This document shows positions 19,460 to 29,664 of a stretch of 64,000 nucleotides of DNA, one piece after another. Within the stretch, counting starts at the first letter, position 1; the number at the start of each line of letters is the position of its first letter. The stretch spans positions 459,001 through 523,000 of the forward strand of contig CAJNDS010002068.1 of the NCBI GenBank assembly GCA_905221605.1. The letters run 5' to 3'. The notes below the pieces were generated by a model that ran no database searches, was not told where the DNA came from, and was given only the letters and a program-made list of their open reading frames with translations. The DNA comes from Symbiodinium natans (taxonomy: Eukaryota; Sar; Dinophyceae; Suessiales; Symbiodiniaceae). Made by a program: the position numbers and the translations under genes.

Positions 19460-19735
19460 ACAGCCACCCCTCTGCTCTGCTCCGCTCTGCTCGGCTCCGC
19501 TCCGCTCCCTGCTCCCTGCTCCCCACTCCCTGCTCCGCGTTCCCTTCTCCGCGCTCCCTGCTTCCCGCTCCCTGCTCCGCGCTCCCTGCTCTCCGCTCCC
19601 TGCTCGCGCTGCGCTGCCCTGTGCGCTCTGCGCTCCGCGCGCTCGGCAATGCCGTCTGCGCTCTCTGCCCTCTCTGCTCCTCCCTGCTGCGCTCTCCTGC
19701 CCCCTGCTGCTATCTGCTCTGCTCTGCTCTTCTGC
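19460..19735. repeat. CTCCCTGCTC / GCTCTGC low-complexity tract
   Basis: Pyrimidine-biased degenerate minisatellite; four to five long open frames over it on both strands are an effect of the repeat. Confidence 0.85.
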
Positions 19736-19839
19736 AAATGTCTGATACCGGCCAAGCCTCGATGGCATATAAGAGTGGAGAGATGGATTCTGTTCCCACT
19801 TGAACGTGCAAAAGCACCTGTGCTCGCGAGATGTTCGAA

Positions 19840-19945
19840 TAATGATCATCATCATCATTATCAGAATAACAATAATAATCATAATAATAGTAATGACAAT
19901 AATCAGAATAACAATAACAAATAATTCTGATACTAATCGTAATAA
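19840..19945. repeat. AAT/ATC trinucleotide-like tract
   Basis: AATAATCATAATAATAG-type units. No gene. Confidence 0.8.
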
Positions 19946-20069
19946 TGATCTAAGTGTGACTTCGCCCTGACGGGGCCAGGCGCGGAGTCCCGGCTTTGGC
20001 GCGGTTCGAACGCCACGGCTCTTCTCAGTTCTCTGTCCGAGTCCTGCGCAGCTTCAGGGCTCAGCTAGG

Positions 20070-20130
20070 ACCCTAAACCCTAAACCCCTAAACCCTAAAC
20101 CCTAAACCCTAAACCCTAAACCCCTAAACC
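20070..20130 (-). repeat. Telomeric array, CCCTAAA polarity
   Basis: Nine units, two with an additional C. Confidence 0.9.
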
Positions 20131-20503
20131 TCAGCCAGCTCATGCAGCGCCACTCTTGCAAGGGGCAGCAGCAACGCGAACTCCAAAGCTACAAGTTACG
20201 GGCAGCACGAGGATGCGCCAGTCCTTGCTGATGGACTGCATGACCACGGTGGAACCTCAGAACAGTGTAGTGTGAGGTCAAGACATCCCCTGCGCAAGAC
20301 AATCCGCAGACACCACCAGTTAGGACACTGACCTTCGTTCGTAGTCCTCAGCAGAATTCGCGACACCTCGGAAGTCTGCAAAAAGCGGCAGCTGAAAGAA
20401 CTGCCGCTGCGTGCGGAATGCCATGGGAGTCACGGATTTCTTTGTATCATTAGAGCATCAAGAGATGTTGGAAAGCGAAGTTTGGGCATGGGGCACTTCG
20501 GCT

Positions 20504-20689
20504 GGGTTTAGGGTTTAGGGTTTGGGGTGTTTAGGGTTTAGGGTTTAGGGTTTAGGGTTTAGGGTTTAGGGTTTAGGGTTTAGGGTTTAGGGTTTAGAGT
20601 TTAGGGTTTAGGGTTTAGGGTTTAGGGTGTCTAGGGTTCAGGGTTTAGGGTTTAGGGTTTAGGGTTTAAGGTTTAGGGTTTAGGGTTTT
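20504..20689 (+). repeat. Long telomeric array, TTTAGGG polarity
   Basis: About 26 units with TTTGGGGTG, TTTAGAG and TTTAAGG variants. Confidence 0.95.
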
Positions 20690-20695
20690 GCGAAA

Positions 20696-20812
20696 GTACA
20701 TGCAAGCCCGAGCATCCAAGCTGATGCTCCAGCGAACACCAGGGAGCCAAGACTCTTCGCCTCAAGCGCAAATAACACGTCTTGCACGGCTCAAAAAGCG
20801 TTACAGTAGGAT
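20696..20812 (+). CDS. Internal exon between two G-polarity arrays
   Basis: The plus strand reads KYMQARASKLMLQRTPGSQD, SSPQAQITRLARLKKRYSRI without a stop. Basic, helix-like. Exact splice sites are not fixed. Probably the same gene as the plus-strand exon at 21679. Family unknown. Confidence 0.5.
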
Positions 20813-20815
20813 CTT

Positions 20816-20899
20816 TGGGTTTAGGGTTTAGGGTTTAGGGTTTGGGGTTTAGGGTTTAGGGTGTAGGGTGTAGGGTGTAGGGTTTGGGGCTTTGGGTTC
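20816..20899 (+). repeat. Telomeric array with GTGTAGG variants
   Basis: TTTAGGG then three GTGTAGG units and TTTGGGG. Confidence 0.85.
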
Positions 20900-21426
20900 A
20901 GTGAGCTGCTTTGGCTTGCAACATCTTAGGGCGCTCAGAGGCCAGAGACCTAAGGAGGGAGAACAAGACAGATCGTCTCAGCCAAGAGTGCTGTGCTTGC
21001 CAACTGTGACCATGAAGGACTGCGGGAAGATTCCGAGGGCATCCTGGACCAATGTTCTTAAATGCAGCACCAGAAGCTACAGCGCAGCAATGCAATTCAA
21101 AGGGCAACGCTCACATGGTGAGTCCGACATGAAAATCGCAAGTCCTCTGGGATTCCCATGCCAGCATGCGTGAGTCCCAGGGCAGAGAGTTTTCGAACTG
21201 TGGTGTGGGTCTTGGTGAAGATGTCGGTCCTTAGGACTGTCAGGAAAGCCTTCCATTCGAGAATCTTGGGCCTTTGCAGGCTACATCAAGGGATCCCTAG
21301 AACTGCTCCCTTTTCAAAAACCTGTCAGAGGCAGGCTCATCAAACTTCAGAACAACGCGTGGCTGCTAAGCGGCAAGATCCTCAAGATGTTGCCTGTCAG
21401 CCACGACAACCTCTGGCTGCTGGCTT
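20900..21426. other. Unassigned block between exon candidates
   Basis: Minus-strand frames such as DALGIFPQSFMVTVGKHSTL after a TTGGTCCAG acceptor (about 21045) look exon-like but compete with a second open frame. Confidence 0.3.
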
Positions 21427-21591
21427 TCAGAAAGTCCTGCGTGCCAGGAATGTGCCAAGGGAGCGCAAGTGGCCCATCCCCTTATGCAGTTGTAGCACGA
21501 AGCGGAAGGAAAGCTCCTGGTATTCCGGGCAGATCCGGATGAAGTCCTCCCAAACCTCGAGCCGAAACTCAGCCGCCTCCACGTCATCCAT
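21427..21591 (-). CDS. Unrecognised acidic protein fragment, 54 codons
   Basis: MDDVEAAEFRLEVWEDFIRI, CPEYQELSFRFVLQLHKGMG, HLRSLGTFLARRTF then TGA. Strong protein-like composition; the frame also continues upstream (GS) to an AG, so the Met may be internal. Preceded by a telomeric array at 21608. No family recognised. Confidence 0.6.
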   Translation of the reverse strand: MDDVEAAEFRLEVWEDFIRICPEYQELSFRFVLQLHKGMGHLRSLGTFLARRTF

Positions 21592-21607
21592 TGAGCCTCA
21601 AATCAGA

Positions 21608-21628
21608 GCCCTAAACCCTAAACCCTAA
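21608..21628 (-). repeat. Minimal telomeric array
   Basis: Three CCCTAAA units. Confidence 0.85.
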
Positions 21629-21678
21629 AGAGCATGGAAGGTAGACTCAGGTAGACCAGACACACTTCGGATTTGCAG

Positions 21679-21845
21679 TCTGCCGAGAAGCCCAAGAACG
21701 TTCGAAGGTTGTTTTGGTACCTCCCGCACGGGAAGCTCATGATCGCCAACGGATTGGATCCGGAAACGAAACAACATCCGAAAAGCGACAACTTGTCTGA
21801 CCTCGCCAAGAATACGGAACCTGATCGTTGGCGGACAACGTGCAA
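21679..21845 (+). CDS. Internal exon, unrecognised
   Basis: Acceptor CGGATTTGCAG| then SAEKPKNVRRLFWYLPHGKL, MIANGLDPETKQHPKSDNLS, DLAKNTEPDRWRTT. Clear protein composition on the plus strand. The donor is probably near ACAACG|TGC. It lies head-to-head with the minus-strand fragment at 21427, so a gene boundary may fall near 21.6 kb. Confidence 0.6.
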
Positions 21846-21919
21846 CAAAACGGAAAATCGAGCGCGACAGAGCGAGCTCCCGAGACGAGTTCACATGGGA
21901 CGTTACGGTACGCTGCAAT

Positions 21920-22330
21920 ACAGCATATTTGTGCTACAGGAGTATATTATTTTGCATTAGACTATATTACGCTATGCTACAGTATATTGCAGTATATAAC
22001 ATTCTCATTATACTACATTATACTACAGTATTTTACATTATACTGCAATATACTACATGAGATTGCATTGCATCACAGCATACTACATTATGCTCTATGT
22101 GACATGCTGCTACATTGTAGTACACTGTAATATATTTTGTTACATTATCCTACGTCATATTACATCATAGTCTAAAGCATAGCATACATATATGGCGATA
22201 CATTACATTGCATTGCATCACAGTACATTCTGGCACATTGTTGTACACGCTATGTGTATTGCTTGTTGATAAAAGAAGACTATATAGAATGATACGTTGT
22301 ATTATATTGCTTTATCGAAAATACGTTCTA
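21920..22330. repeat. AT-rich TACTACATTATA low-complexity tract
   Basis: Degenerate TATACTACATTA units. No gene. Confidence 0.75.
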
Positions 22331-22476
22331 TGAGATTGTTCTAAAGGGTGTCTCTTTGTCACGGCAACAAACGTAACAAATCGTAAGAGCTCACTCCTTG
22401 ATTTCACCTGGTATGCGTGCTCACCTCACACACGATTAGGCGGGACCTGAAGCCCTGAGAGCCATAGACTGAGTCG

Positions 22477-22523
22477 GTTTAGGGTTTAGGGTTTAGGGTT
22501 CAGGGTTTAGGGCTAGGGTTTGA
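22477..22523 (+). repeat. Telomeric array, TTTAGGG polarity
   Basis: Six units, one TTCAGGG. Confidence 0.9.
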
Positions 22524-22559
22524 GGTCGTGGCGTAGCCGTGAGGTCCTTCTTAAACGGC

Positions 22560-22738
22560 GTAGCCGAAGCCGAGGAATCAGCCAGGGGGGTCCGCAGGCG
22601 CACTGGCTCAGTGGGAGCTTGGCATCCAGGAACGATTCCAGGCACTGCCAAAACCAACGCCAGGCCTCTTCCTTGGCAGCTTTGGGGAAAAGATTGCTAG
22701 GATGGCCCTTAAAAACCCTCCGCAAAATGTTTTCCTAA
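22560..22738 (-). CDS. Exon of an unrecognised protein
   Basis: The minus strand reads RRVFKGHPSNLFPKAAKEEA, WRWFWQCLESFLDAKLPLSQ, CACGPPWLIPRLR. Tryptophan/cysteine-rich and protein-like; a second minus frame (FRKTFCGGFLRAILAIFSPK) is also open. Ends undetermined. Confidence 0.45.
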
Positions 22739-22816
22739 ACTTGACCCTCTGAAACCCGAGAAGAGAAAATACCGAAGATCCCAAGGGCCCACCGAGAAAG
22801 GAGATCATGCCAGAAT

Positions 22817-22882
22817 GTTTAGGGTTTCGGGTTTAGGGTTTAGGGTTTAGGGTTGAGGGTTGAGGGTTTAGGGTTTAGGGTT
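22817..22882 (+). repeat. Telomeric array with TTGAGGG units
   Basis: Nine units including TTTCGGG and three TTGAGGG. Confidence 0.9.
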
Positions 22883-22889
22883 CCAGCAG

Positions 22890-23290
22890 GTGAGGCCAAA
22901 TATTGTAACCGGGATGCATGCTTCGTCTTCCAATCCTGCTACGACCCGCGCAGGCATCAAGCAACTCTGCTGTCACATGCTTGTCGAAATGGGGAATCGC
23001 TGAGACAATGCTGTAAGACATTGGATGGCGTGAAATTCTGCGGCAAACTCGTGCAGCTTTAGGTTTTAAGCGTCCCCTGGCAATCGCGAAGCTGGCGACC
23101 CTTTCCGGGCTGAAAATGCTTTGACCTGCTACCGCAAGAAGCAGTCGGTCTTGAACCCAAAACCCTGAACCGCCTGAGCACTGCAGGTCCTGCTGCAAGA
23201 GGGCCCTCAAGGAGGCAAAGAGTACAGACTGGAAGCCGTGAATGTCTACCTGTGCCCGAGCTCTGATCACGAGGGTTCTCTCCCAACATG
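22890..23290 (-). CDS. Long open frame, possible exon(s)
   Basis: 139 codons without a stop, reading VDIHGFQSVLFASLRALLQQ, then FSPERVASFAIARGR, and YSIVSAIPHFDKHVTAELLD. Two minus frames compete in the last third, so an intron may be hidden. No confident family. Confidence 0.4.
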
Positions 23291-23310
23291 CTGCCACTTA
23301 AAGGGCTTAC

Positions 23311-23396
23311 GATATTAGGGGCACCTTATTCGGGTTCTGATTATAAGGGAATACTACTATTTGGGGTCTATTTTAGGGGTCCCCTACTGTCGTAAA
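23311..23396. mobile_element. Short repeated AT/G element, possible introner-like
   Basis: TTAGGGG..CCTTATT..ATTATAAGGG..TACTACTATT..GGGG. The inverted CCTTAT/ATAAGG pair is shared with the element at 47304. Confidence 0.4.
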
Positions 23397-23567
23397 CCCC
23401 CACTCAAATGCTGCTGCAAAAGAAATCATGCTGCACCTTCTCGGTGCGCGAGTGGCGCCAAAGAAGCACAGACAGGACATCGCACTCCTCCCGCAGCCTG
23501 GCGATGTTGCCTCGTGCAAGGCAGCGAGGCTTTAGGCTCAGGGCTTGGCAAAGAGCCAAGAACTCTC

Positions 23568-23692
23568 TTTAGGGTTTAGGGTTTAGGGTTTAGGGTTTAG
23601 GGTTTAGGGTTTAGGGTTTAGGGTTTAGGATTTAGGGTTTAGGGTTTAGGAATTAGGGTTTAGGGTCTAGGGTTTAGGGTTTAGGGTTTAGG
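23568..23692 (+). repeat. Telomeric array, TTTAGGG polarity
   Basis: About 17 units, with TTTAGGA, ATTAGGG and TCTAGGG variants. Confidence 0.95.
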
Positions 23693-23779
23693 CGGGATGC
23701 ACTGTCTCTTCCTGTTTCCCGTTTTTTTCGTGATAGCGCACGCCTGAGAAAACTATGGGACCTAGGCCTTGGACGACTG

Positions 23780-23995
23780 AAGGTGCGCAAGACTAAGACC
23801 TGCAAGATGGGCACCCACCCGCGCGGGCAAAAAGCATGCTGCTTGCGGTGTTCTGGACACTTCTTCACGTTTGTGGCCCTCAAATTTGCACGGCGCCGTA
23901 GCGACAGCGTCACGGGCAGCCGGAAACATCGAGAGGTCATCCCTCGCAAGCTTAAATGTGCACTGCGCCTAGGTCCTAGGTGGGAGCGCCCAGCA
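23780..23995 (+). CDS. Possible exon, cysteine/basic-rich
   Basis: Reads KTKTCKMGTHPRGQKACCLR, CSGHFFTFVALKFARRRSDS and on to a TAA at 24001. The minus strand is also open. Family unknown. Confidence 0.35.
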
Positions 23996-23999
23996 CTTT

Positions 24000-24569
24000 T
24001 CTAAGATCAGGTATGCCTAAAAAACGCATTTCGTACGGCTCATGCTGTTTCTAAATATTTCCAAGCACGAACACACATTTCCAAAGATGTCATGACATTT
24101 CATAAAGCTACATGGGGTGAACAATGGCTCTATAAGGAAGGTGTCCTTTTCCCGCTTGTAAGAAATGACAGCAGCGCATGTCCTTCTTCTGTTTCAGTCC
24201 TTTCATCTGTCTTTCTTCCTTTCCTTCTTTCCATCCTTGCTTTCCTTCCCCTCCTTCCCTCAACCCATCCTTTCGTGCCATCATTGGAAGGTTATGCTAT
24301 GGATATCTAAAAAAGGTGCATGCTAAGAGGGAACATGGGCTTTAAGCTGAAGGTATGAGGGAAATCGAGAATTTCTTTTCGAACGTAACAAGAATTCACG
24401 GTTCCCTTCAAACGTCGACGAAGTGACGAAGTTCGATTGCCCGGTATTTCCAAAGGAAAACAGCCGCTCATGACTGCGATGTTTCGAACCCTTTCCCGTC
24501 GCCTTTCCGTCCTTACAAATGCCTGCTCACTTCCTTCTAAAAATTTCCTGATGCCTCAACAACCTGTAG
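24000..24569. other. Unassigned block with a CCTTC-rich stretch
   Basis: Pyrimidine-rich TTTCCTTC run at 24195-24270. No supported exon. Confidence 0.35.
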
Positions 24570-24720
24570 CCCTAAACCCTAAACCCTGAAACTCCAAGAC
24601 CCAAAAACCCTAAAAGCCAAAAACCTGAAAACCCCAAACCCTGAACCCAAAAAAACAACCAAACCCTAAAACCCTAAACCCTTAAACACCGAAAACCTAA
24701 AACCTTGAACCCAAAACCTT
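24570..24720 (-). repeat. Strongly decayed telomeric array
   Basis: CCCTAAA core with many AACCCAAAA, AAACCTGAA insertions; much older-looking than its neighbours. Confidence 0.75.
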
Positions 24721-24787
24721 ACCCGCACTTCTCTGCAGCCACCCCCCGACCGTTTCACAGACTGATGACATGCGGGCAACCCTAAAT

Positions 24788-25047
24788 GGAGTTTCGGGGT
24801 TTTAGGGGTTTTAGGGGTTAGGATTTTAAGGGTTTAGGGGTTTAGGGGTTTTAGGGGTTTTAGGGGTTTTAGGGGTTTTAGGGGTTTTAGGGGTTTTAGG
24901 GGTTTTAGGGGTTTTAGGGGTTTTAGGGGTTTTAGGGGTTTTAGGGGTTTTAGGGGTTAGGGGTTAGGGGTCTTGGGGTTTAGGGGTTGAGGGGTTTGGG
25001 GGTTTGGGGGTTTAGGGGTTTAGGGGTTTAGGGGTTGAGGGGTCCAG
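24788..25047 (+). repeat. Variant telomeric array, TTTTAGGGG nonamer
   Basis: About 17 consecutive nonamers at 24797-24955, then TTAGGGG, TTGAGGGG, TTTGGGGG and TTTAGGGG octamers. The nonamer block is nearly perfect. Confidence 0.95.
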
Positions 25048-25546
25048 AGTTTGGGATAGGCCATGCTGCCGATGTTTAGCACCAAGGCATCCATTGAGTG
25101 CACCTCGGCTTCGTGTCAACCAGCTAAGACATGTCACCACACCCGCTTTTTGAGATGAGCTTGCCAACACATTCGCAGCTGTGTTTGGGCAGAATGAAAA
25201 AAGAACAAACAAACAAAAACGACGAGAAACGTCGTCCCCTGTCGCTCAGATGCTATGTGAAGGTGCTATGCCCACAAAAACCTCGCAAATGCGGATGGCT
25301 CAAGGGATTCTGATGCTGATGTACCCCTGATTGCCTCGTAACCAGCACAAACTCATGGTAGCACAGGCTGCTTGCTCGCTCGTCTACATTTTGCAGACAA
25401 TTCCAAGGGCCTAAAGAATGAAAAACCCAAAGCAACGAAACCGAAACCTCGATTTGTTTTCGCTTTTTGGGTGCCTGGAGAGCTTCTTGAACGCAGGCAA
25501 CCCACGAACCTACTCCAGACTGCGTGACCAATTGCCAACCTGTGCA
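25048..25546. other. Unassigned block, one possible minus-strand exon
   Basis: The minus frame 25253-25531 reads GVGSWVACVQEALQAPKKRK and could be coding; no domain recognised. Confidence 0.3.
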
Positions 25547-25592
25547 CCCTAAACCCTGAACCCTAAACCCTAAACCCTAAACCCTAAACCCT
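25547..25592 (-). repeat. Telomeric array, CCCTAAA polarity
   Basis: Six units with one CCCTGAA. Confidence 0.9.
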
Positions 25593-26210
25593 CTGCAGGG
25601 TATGGGAGATTGTCGATTCACTTTCGTAATAACCACGTGCCCCCTGAATGCCATAATAAAACACGTATATCCGCTTTCTAACCCATAATCCTGTGAGCTT
25701 GCAAAGACCAGAGCTTCATGGACTTGGAAACGAAGGCGCAATGAATGAGTTTAGCGAACCAAGTGAAGCAGGTTCATGACTACAACCTACAATGCCTCAC
25801 TGGAGCTTGTGCGCAGGAGAAACTGGAGGTTTATTCATGAATCCTTCACTGTCAACAAAAACGTTTTTCATGGAGCTAGAAAACCCACCCAAAGTTCTAC
25901 ACTTATCAAGAGAACCCTTTGTAGGTTTTGCTTTTCCGAGGCAAATACTGCGTGCTTGGCAAACAGTGCTTTGTCTAGGCAAACGGCTCGTTTTTTCGGC
26001 AAGTAGTGCTTCATCCGGACAAACAGTGCTTGAACACGACCGAAATACGAATGAAGTGCCAACTACGTGCATAGTTTGCATATCAGATATTCATGGTCAT
26101 ACTGATCGAACACTTACTACATGAAATAACGGTTCGCACAGGGCCTGCTTCGATAGCTCCAGCTAACCTTCCCTTCTCCCCATGTTGCCGGGGTGAAGGG
26201 TTATGACATA
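25593..26210. other. Unassigned block with GCAAA-type repetition
   Basis: At 25940-26040 a degenerate unit (CAAACAGTGCTT, CAAACGGCTCGT, CAAGTAGTGCTTC, CAAACAGTGCTT) repeats about every 30 bp. No exon. Confidence 0.4.
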
Positions 26211-26812
26211 CTATACATATATATATATATATGTATGTATATATATATATACATGTATATATATATATATATACATACATATATATATATATATATGTAC
26301 AATATACAATCTATAGAATACACAATATACAATATACAATATACAATATACAATATACAATATACAATATACAATATACATATCATATATATACTATAAT
26401 ATAGTATAATATAATATAATATAGTACAATATAAATTCATATAACAATAAATAATATCATATAATTTCATAAATATAATTTTCATATAATTTCATAATTC
26501 ATATAATTTCATGAAATATCATATAATAAGCATGATGACATATCAAGAATATCATAGATCATATCATTGATAAATAATTATAATGCTATAATATAAATAT
26601 AAATATCTATAATATAATATTACTATAATATAATATATAATATAGTATAGTATAATATAATATAATATGTAATATAATATAGTATATAATATAATATGTA
26701 ATATAATATATAATAAATATAATATAATATAATATAATATAATATAATATAATATAGTATAATATAATATAATATAATTCATATAATATATATATATATG
26801 TGTGTATTTACT
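26211..26812. repeat. AT-only region: TA, ACAATAT and AATAT repeats
   Basis: (TA)n, (ATACA)n and (TATAATA)n in succession. Open frames are repeat artefacts. Confidence 0.9.
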
Positions 26813-26820
26813 TATTTTTC

Positions 26821-27604
26821 TTATACACAAAGATGTTTATTTGTATACCGTCGTATACAATCACACATCAGCACACACCACCCATCACACAACATGCAGC
26901 TCCAGGGCACGAAGTCGGAAAGCCAGCTCGGGCTGCCCAGGCCCATGACTGAGGCATTGAAGTGGGCCATCTCCTCGAAAGTGCTGGGCATGAAGCCCTC
27001 CGCCTTCTTGACATCCATCGTCTTCGGGTCGATGAGGGTAGGGCTTCTCTCAAGGTCTTTGAAGGACTTCTCTGGCTTGTCTTCTTCGAAGGAAGTCGAG
27101 TCCAGCGGGTTCGTGGGACTTGAGTCCTGCCCCGCAACTCTTATGCCTTTCCAGCTCTTGAGGAGCACACGGATCCTGCCGCTGTAGTGCTTGCGCGTGG
27201 CAATCATGGATCTGCCCACGGCATCGAGAACCTCGCCGGCACCCTGGAATGCCTCAGACGTGCCCAGATGGGAGTTGGCCATGTCCACGAGTAGTATCTT
27301 GAAAGCCTCGAGGTCGTCGGCTTCGATCTGCAGGTTCATGTGTCGCAGCGCCAGGAACTCAATGCGAGGCCGCAGTAGCTCTGGGTCGCCAAGGGCCGCA
27401 AAGACTCCATCCAAACTCTGCCACACCTGACAGGTGACAGCCATGTCTAGTGGTGAGGATGAAGCCGCCCCCCCTAAGCTGGCTTTTGGCTTCTGACATC
27501 CGAGCTGCTGTGGTCGAACGCTTGAACATGTGCAGCGTGGTCGGCAAGGCCTCCCAAGGCTTCTCGGAGTCTCTCAAGCTCCAGCGACGCTTTGTATTAT
27601 ATAA
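26821..27604 (-). CDS. Globin-like protein, two exons visible
   Basis: Exon 27604-27491 (SLRDSEKPWEALPTTLHMFK, RSTTAARMSE) joins exon 27426-about 26890 across a 64 bp GC-AG intron (27427-27490) in phase 0. The second exon reads VWQSLDGVFAALGDPELLRP, RIEFLALRHMNLQIEADDLE, AFKILLVDMANSHLG. The pattern of a ...LGDP..L...IEFLALRH(M) stretch followed by a F....L helix resembles the E-F-G region of globins, the His of LRHM being the candidate proximal haem ligand. The tail (KPEKSFKDLERSPTLIDPKT; MPSTFEEMAHFNASVMGLGS) is a non-globin extension. The N terminus and downstream exons are not found. The globin call rests on motif memory. Confidence 0.55.
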
Positions 27605-27748
27605 CATTCTACAATATTAGAAAGGGTCTTTCTGATATTATATAATGCGACATAATACTATATAAGATTACATCATATTGTAGAAGATAGCAAAACATTG
27701 CATTATCTGAAAGCACATTCTATCACACTCCGAGGCGCCAGATGTCAG

Positions 27749-27839
27749 GTTTAGGGTTTAGGGCTTAGGCTTTGGGGTTTGGGGTTTAGGGTTTAGGGTT
27801 TAGGGTTTGGGGTTTGGGGTTTAGGGTTTAGGGTTTAGG
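27749..27839 (+). repeat. Telomeric array with TTTGGGG units
   Basis: About 13 units; ends 9 bp before an acceptor. Confidence 0.9.
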
Positions 27840-27847
27840 GAGCTCAG

Positions 27848-27931
27848 GCTTTGGATCTCAGACCCCTGGCCTCCGAGAGCGATCTCAGAAGGTCCTTCGC
27901 GACATTCGGCCGACGCTGGAGAGCTCCCCAG
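27848..27931 (+). CDS. Internal exon between two G-polarity arrays
   Basis: Acceptor GGAGCTCAG| then exactly 28 codons, ALDLRPLASESDLRRSFATF and GRRWRAPQ, then donor CCCCAG|GTCTGT. Phase 0 at both ends. Family unknown. Confidence 0.65.
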
Positions 27932-27978
27932 GTCTGTCGCACCTTGCAGTGCCGGCTGCTGCATCAGGCCCATGACGG

Positions 27979-28070
27979 GGTTTAGGGTTTAGGGTTTAGG
28001 GTTTTGGGTTTAGGGTTTAGGGTTTAGGGTTTAGGGTTTAGGGTTTAGGGTTTAGGGTTTAGGGTTTAGG
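27979..28070 (+). repeat. Telomeric array, TTTAGGG polarity
   Basis: Thirteen units, one TTTTGGG. Confidence 0.95.
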
Positions 28071-28438
28071 GACTGTCTACATCTGCGATATGCAACCTTC
28101 GCTGGTCCAAGTGCTCTGCTAACTTATACCCCCCCCACCTGAAGCCCTGATTAGCCCTTCCAGAGCATGGCCTCTTCGAGCATTGGCTCCTGTATGTCTG
28201 GCAGCTCCACAAAACTGGCGGCATCCATGGCCCGCTTTAAGCACAGCAGCGCGCAGAGAGACAAAAAAAAAAATGAAAGAGAGTGAGAGAAGCGCTTGCA
28301 CTGGCTATACGAGCATGGCTATATGAGCAGTCCATCCGAAATCGCTGCTGGTGAGGAATAAGCTTTGTGCCAGCCAGCTAAGGCTTGGGTTGAGACCCGC
28401 AGCTTTAACCCCGCCCTCTACAAACCCCTACCAGTAAG
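28071..28438. other. Unassigned unique block
   Basis: No supported exon; A-run at 28262-28273. Confidence 0.3.
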
Positions 28439-28470
28439 CCTAAACCCTAAACCCTAATCCCTAAACCCCT
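28439..28470 (-). repeat. Short telomeric array
   Basis: Four units, one CCCTAAT. Confidence 0.85.
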
Positions 28471-28686
28471 TGTCGCAAGCCAGGGGGAGACATGAGAGGC
28501 AGCAATGGCTGCAGGCAGGAAGTGTTTCAAGGGCCATCACCGACATCGAGTCACTCTGTTAACCGAGCGTTAGCTCCTCTTCTCCCTACATCCAACGACG
28601 TGAACTGCACAAGCCCAGCACCCAAAAGTGAAAAAGCGAGTGAAGAAGCAAATACACCGGACTAGGAAGAAAGCCAAGGTGATCAG

Positions 28687-28728
28687 AAACCCTAAACCCT
28701 AAACCCTAAACTCTAAACCCTAAGCCCT
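28687..28728 (-). repeat. Telomeric array, CCCTAAA polarity
   Basis: Six units with CTCTAAA and CCCTAAG. Confidence 0.9.
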
Positions 28729-29400
28729 GGCGAAGCATGAGAACAACATCCATACAACGCTCTCACAGGCAAGGACCTGAAGAGTTGAGAAAGAACTCCG
28801 GACTCCGGACTGGATTCCCACGACGCCTTGAAACCCAGAAAGCCCCTTAAAACTTCGAGCAAGACAGTGCATCGCTTTCTATTGTAGTGTGCTCGAACCT
28901 AGTACAGCTAGAGCATGTGAGAATCTGATTGAGCGTGCTATAGTATCCAGTATGTATATTGGTATGTTGCAGCACACTATTCTGTACTACAGCCGATTAT
29001 CGTAGATCAAGGCCGCACAGAAGCCCCAGCCTCGGTGCTGCCGCGACAGCAAAGGGAGCAGACTGGCCAGATCGGGTGGCACTACTATACAACGATATAC
29101 TTTGTGCTGAACTTCAATGTACTTGAATAGGCCTTAATGTACTTGAATACTCTTCACTATACTTCCAAAGACGTGAATCCATTAGAAAATGCTTGTCAAT
29201 ACACGTTCGTATGCTTCCATAGACATACTACAATGTATGCTACAATATATATATATATATATATATACTACAAGAGACTATGCTGCTCTAATGGGAACAA
29301 CTGATGAGGCTGCCGCAGGTCTACGGGCTCGCCACGGGTTGCTGGCTCGGATTTTTACAGGTTTCGTTGGCTGCGCTCCCTACACAGCAGCAGCAAGTAC
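28729..29400. other. Unassigned block, TA repeat at 29245
   Basis: Includes a TGTACTTGAATA repetition at 29105-29160 and a (TA)n run. No exon. Confidence 0.35.
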
Positions 29401-29524
29401 ACCCTAAACCCTAAACCCTGAACCCTAAACCCTGAACCCTAAACCCTGAACCCTGAACCCTAAACCCTAAACCCTAAACCCCTAAACCCTAAACCCTAAA
29501 CCCCTAACCCCCTAAACCCTACCC
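29401..29524 (-). repeat. Telomeric array with CCCTGAA units, left arm
   Basis: About 17 units; CCCTGAA and CCCTAAA alternate at the left, octamers at the right. Confidence 0.95.
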
Positions 29525-29604
29525 TGGGTGGCGGCGAATCTGTTCCAGGACCCACAAACATTCGGGCCTCGAGGACTGCAAGGGACACCCCTGCCTTGCG
29601 ACCG
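29523..29604 (-). CDS. Internal exon between inverted telomeric arrays
   Basis: Acceptor CTAAACTATTGTAG| then VARQGCPLQSSRPECLWVLE, QIRRHP. The donor GG|GTAGGGTTTAGG is itself the first telomeric unit of the downstream intron. Family unknown. Confidence 0.5.
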
Positions 29605-29631
29605 CTACAATAGTTTAGGCTGTAGGATGTC

Positions 29632-29664
29632 GGGTTTAGGGTTTAGGGTTTAGGGTTTAGGGTT
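29632..29664 (+). repeat. Short telomeric array, right arm
   Basis: Four and a half clean units. Confidence 0.9.

Noticed and set aside
19293-19924. Five overlapping frames up to 189 codons
   Set aside because: Caused by CTCCCTGCTC low complexity; no frame has ordinary composition on both sides.
24788-25047. Evidence for a Chlamydomonas-type (TTTTAGGG) telomere organism
   Set aside because: This is one variant block; TTTAGGG dominates everywhere else.
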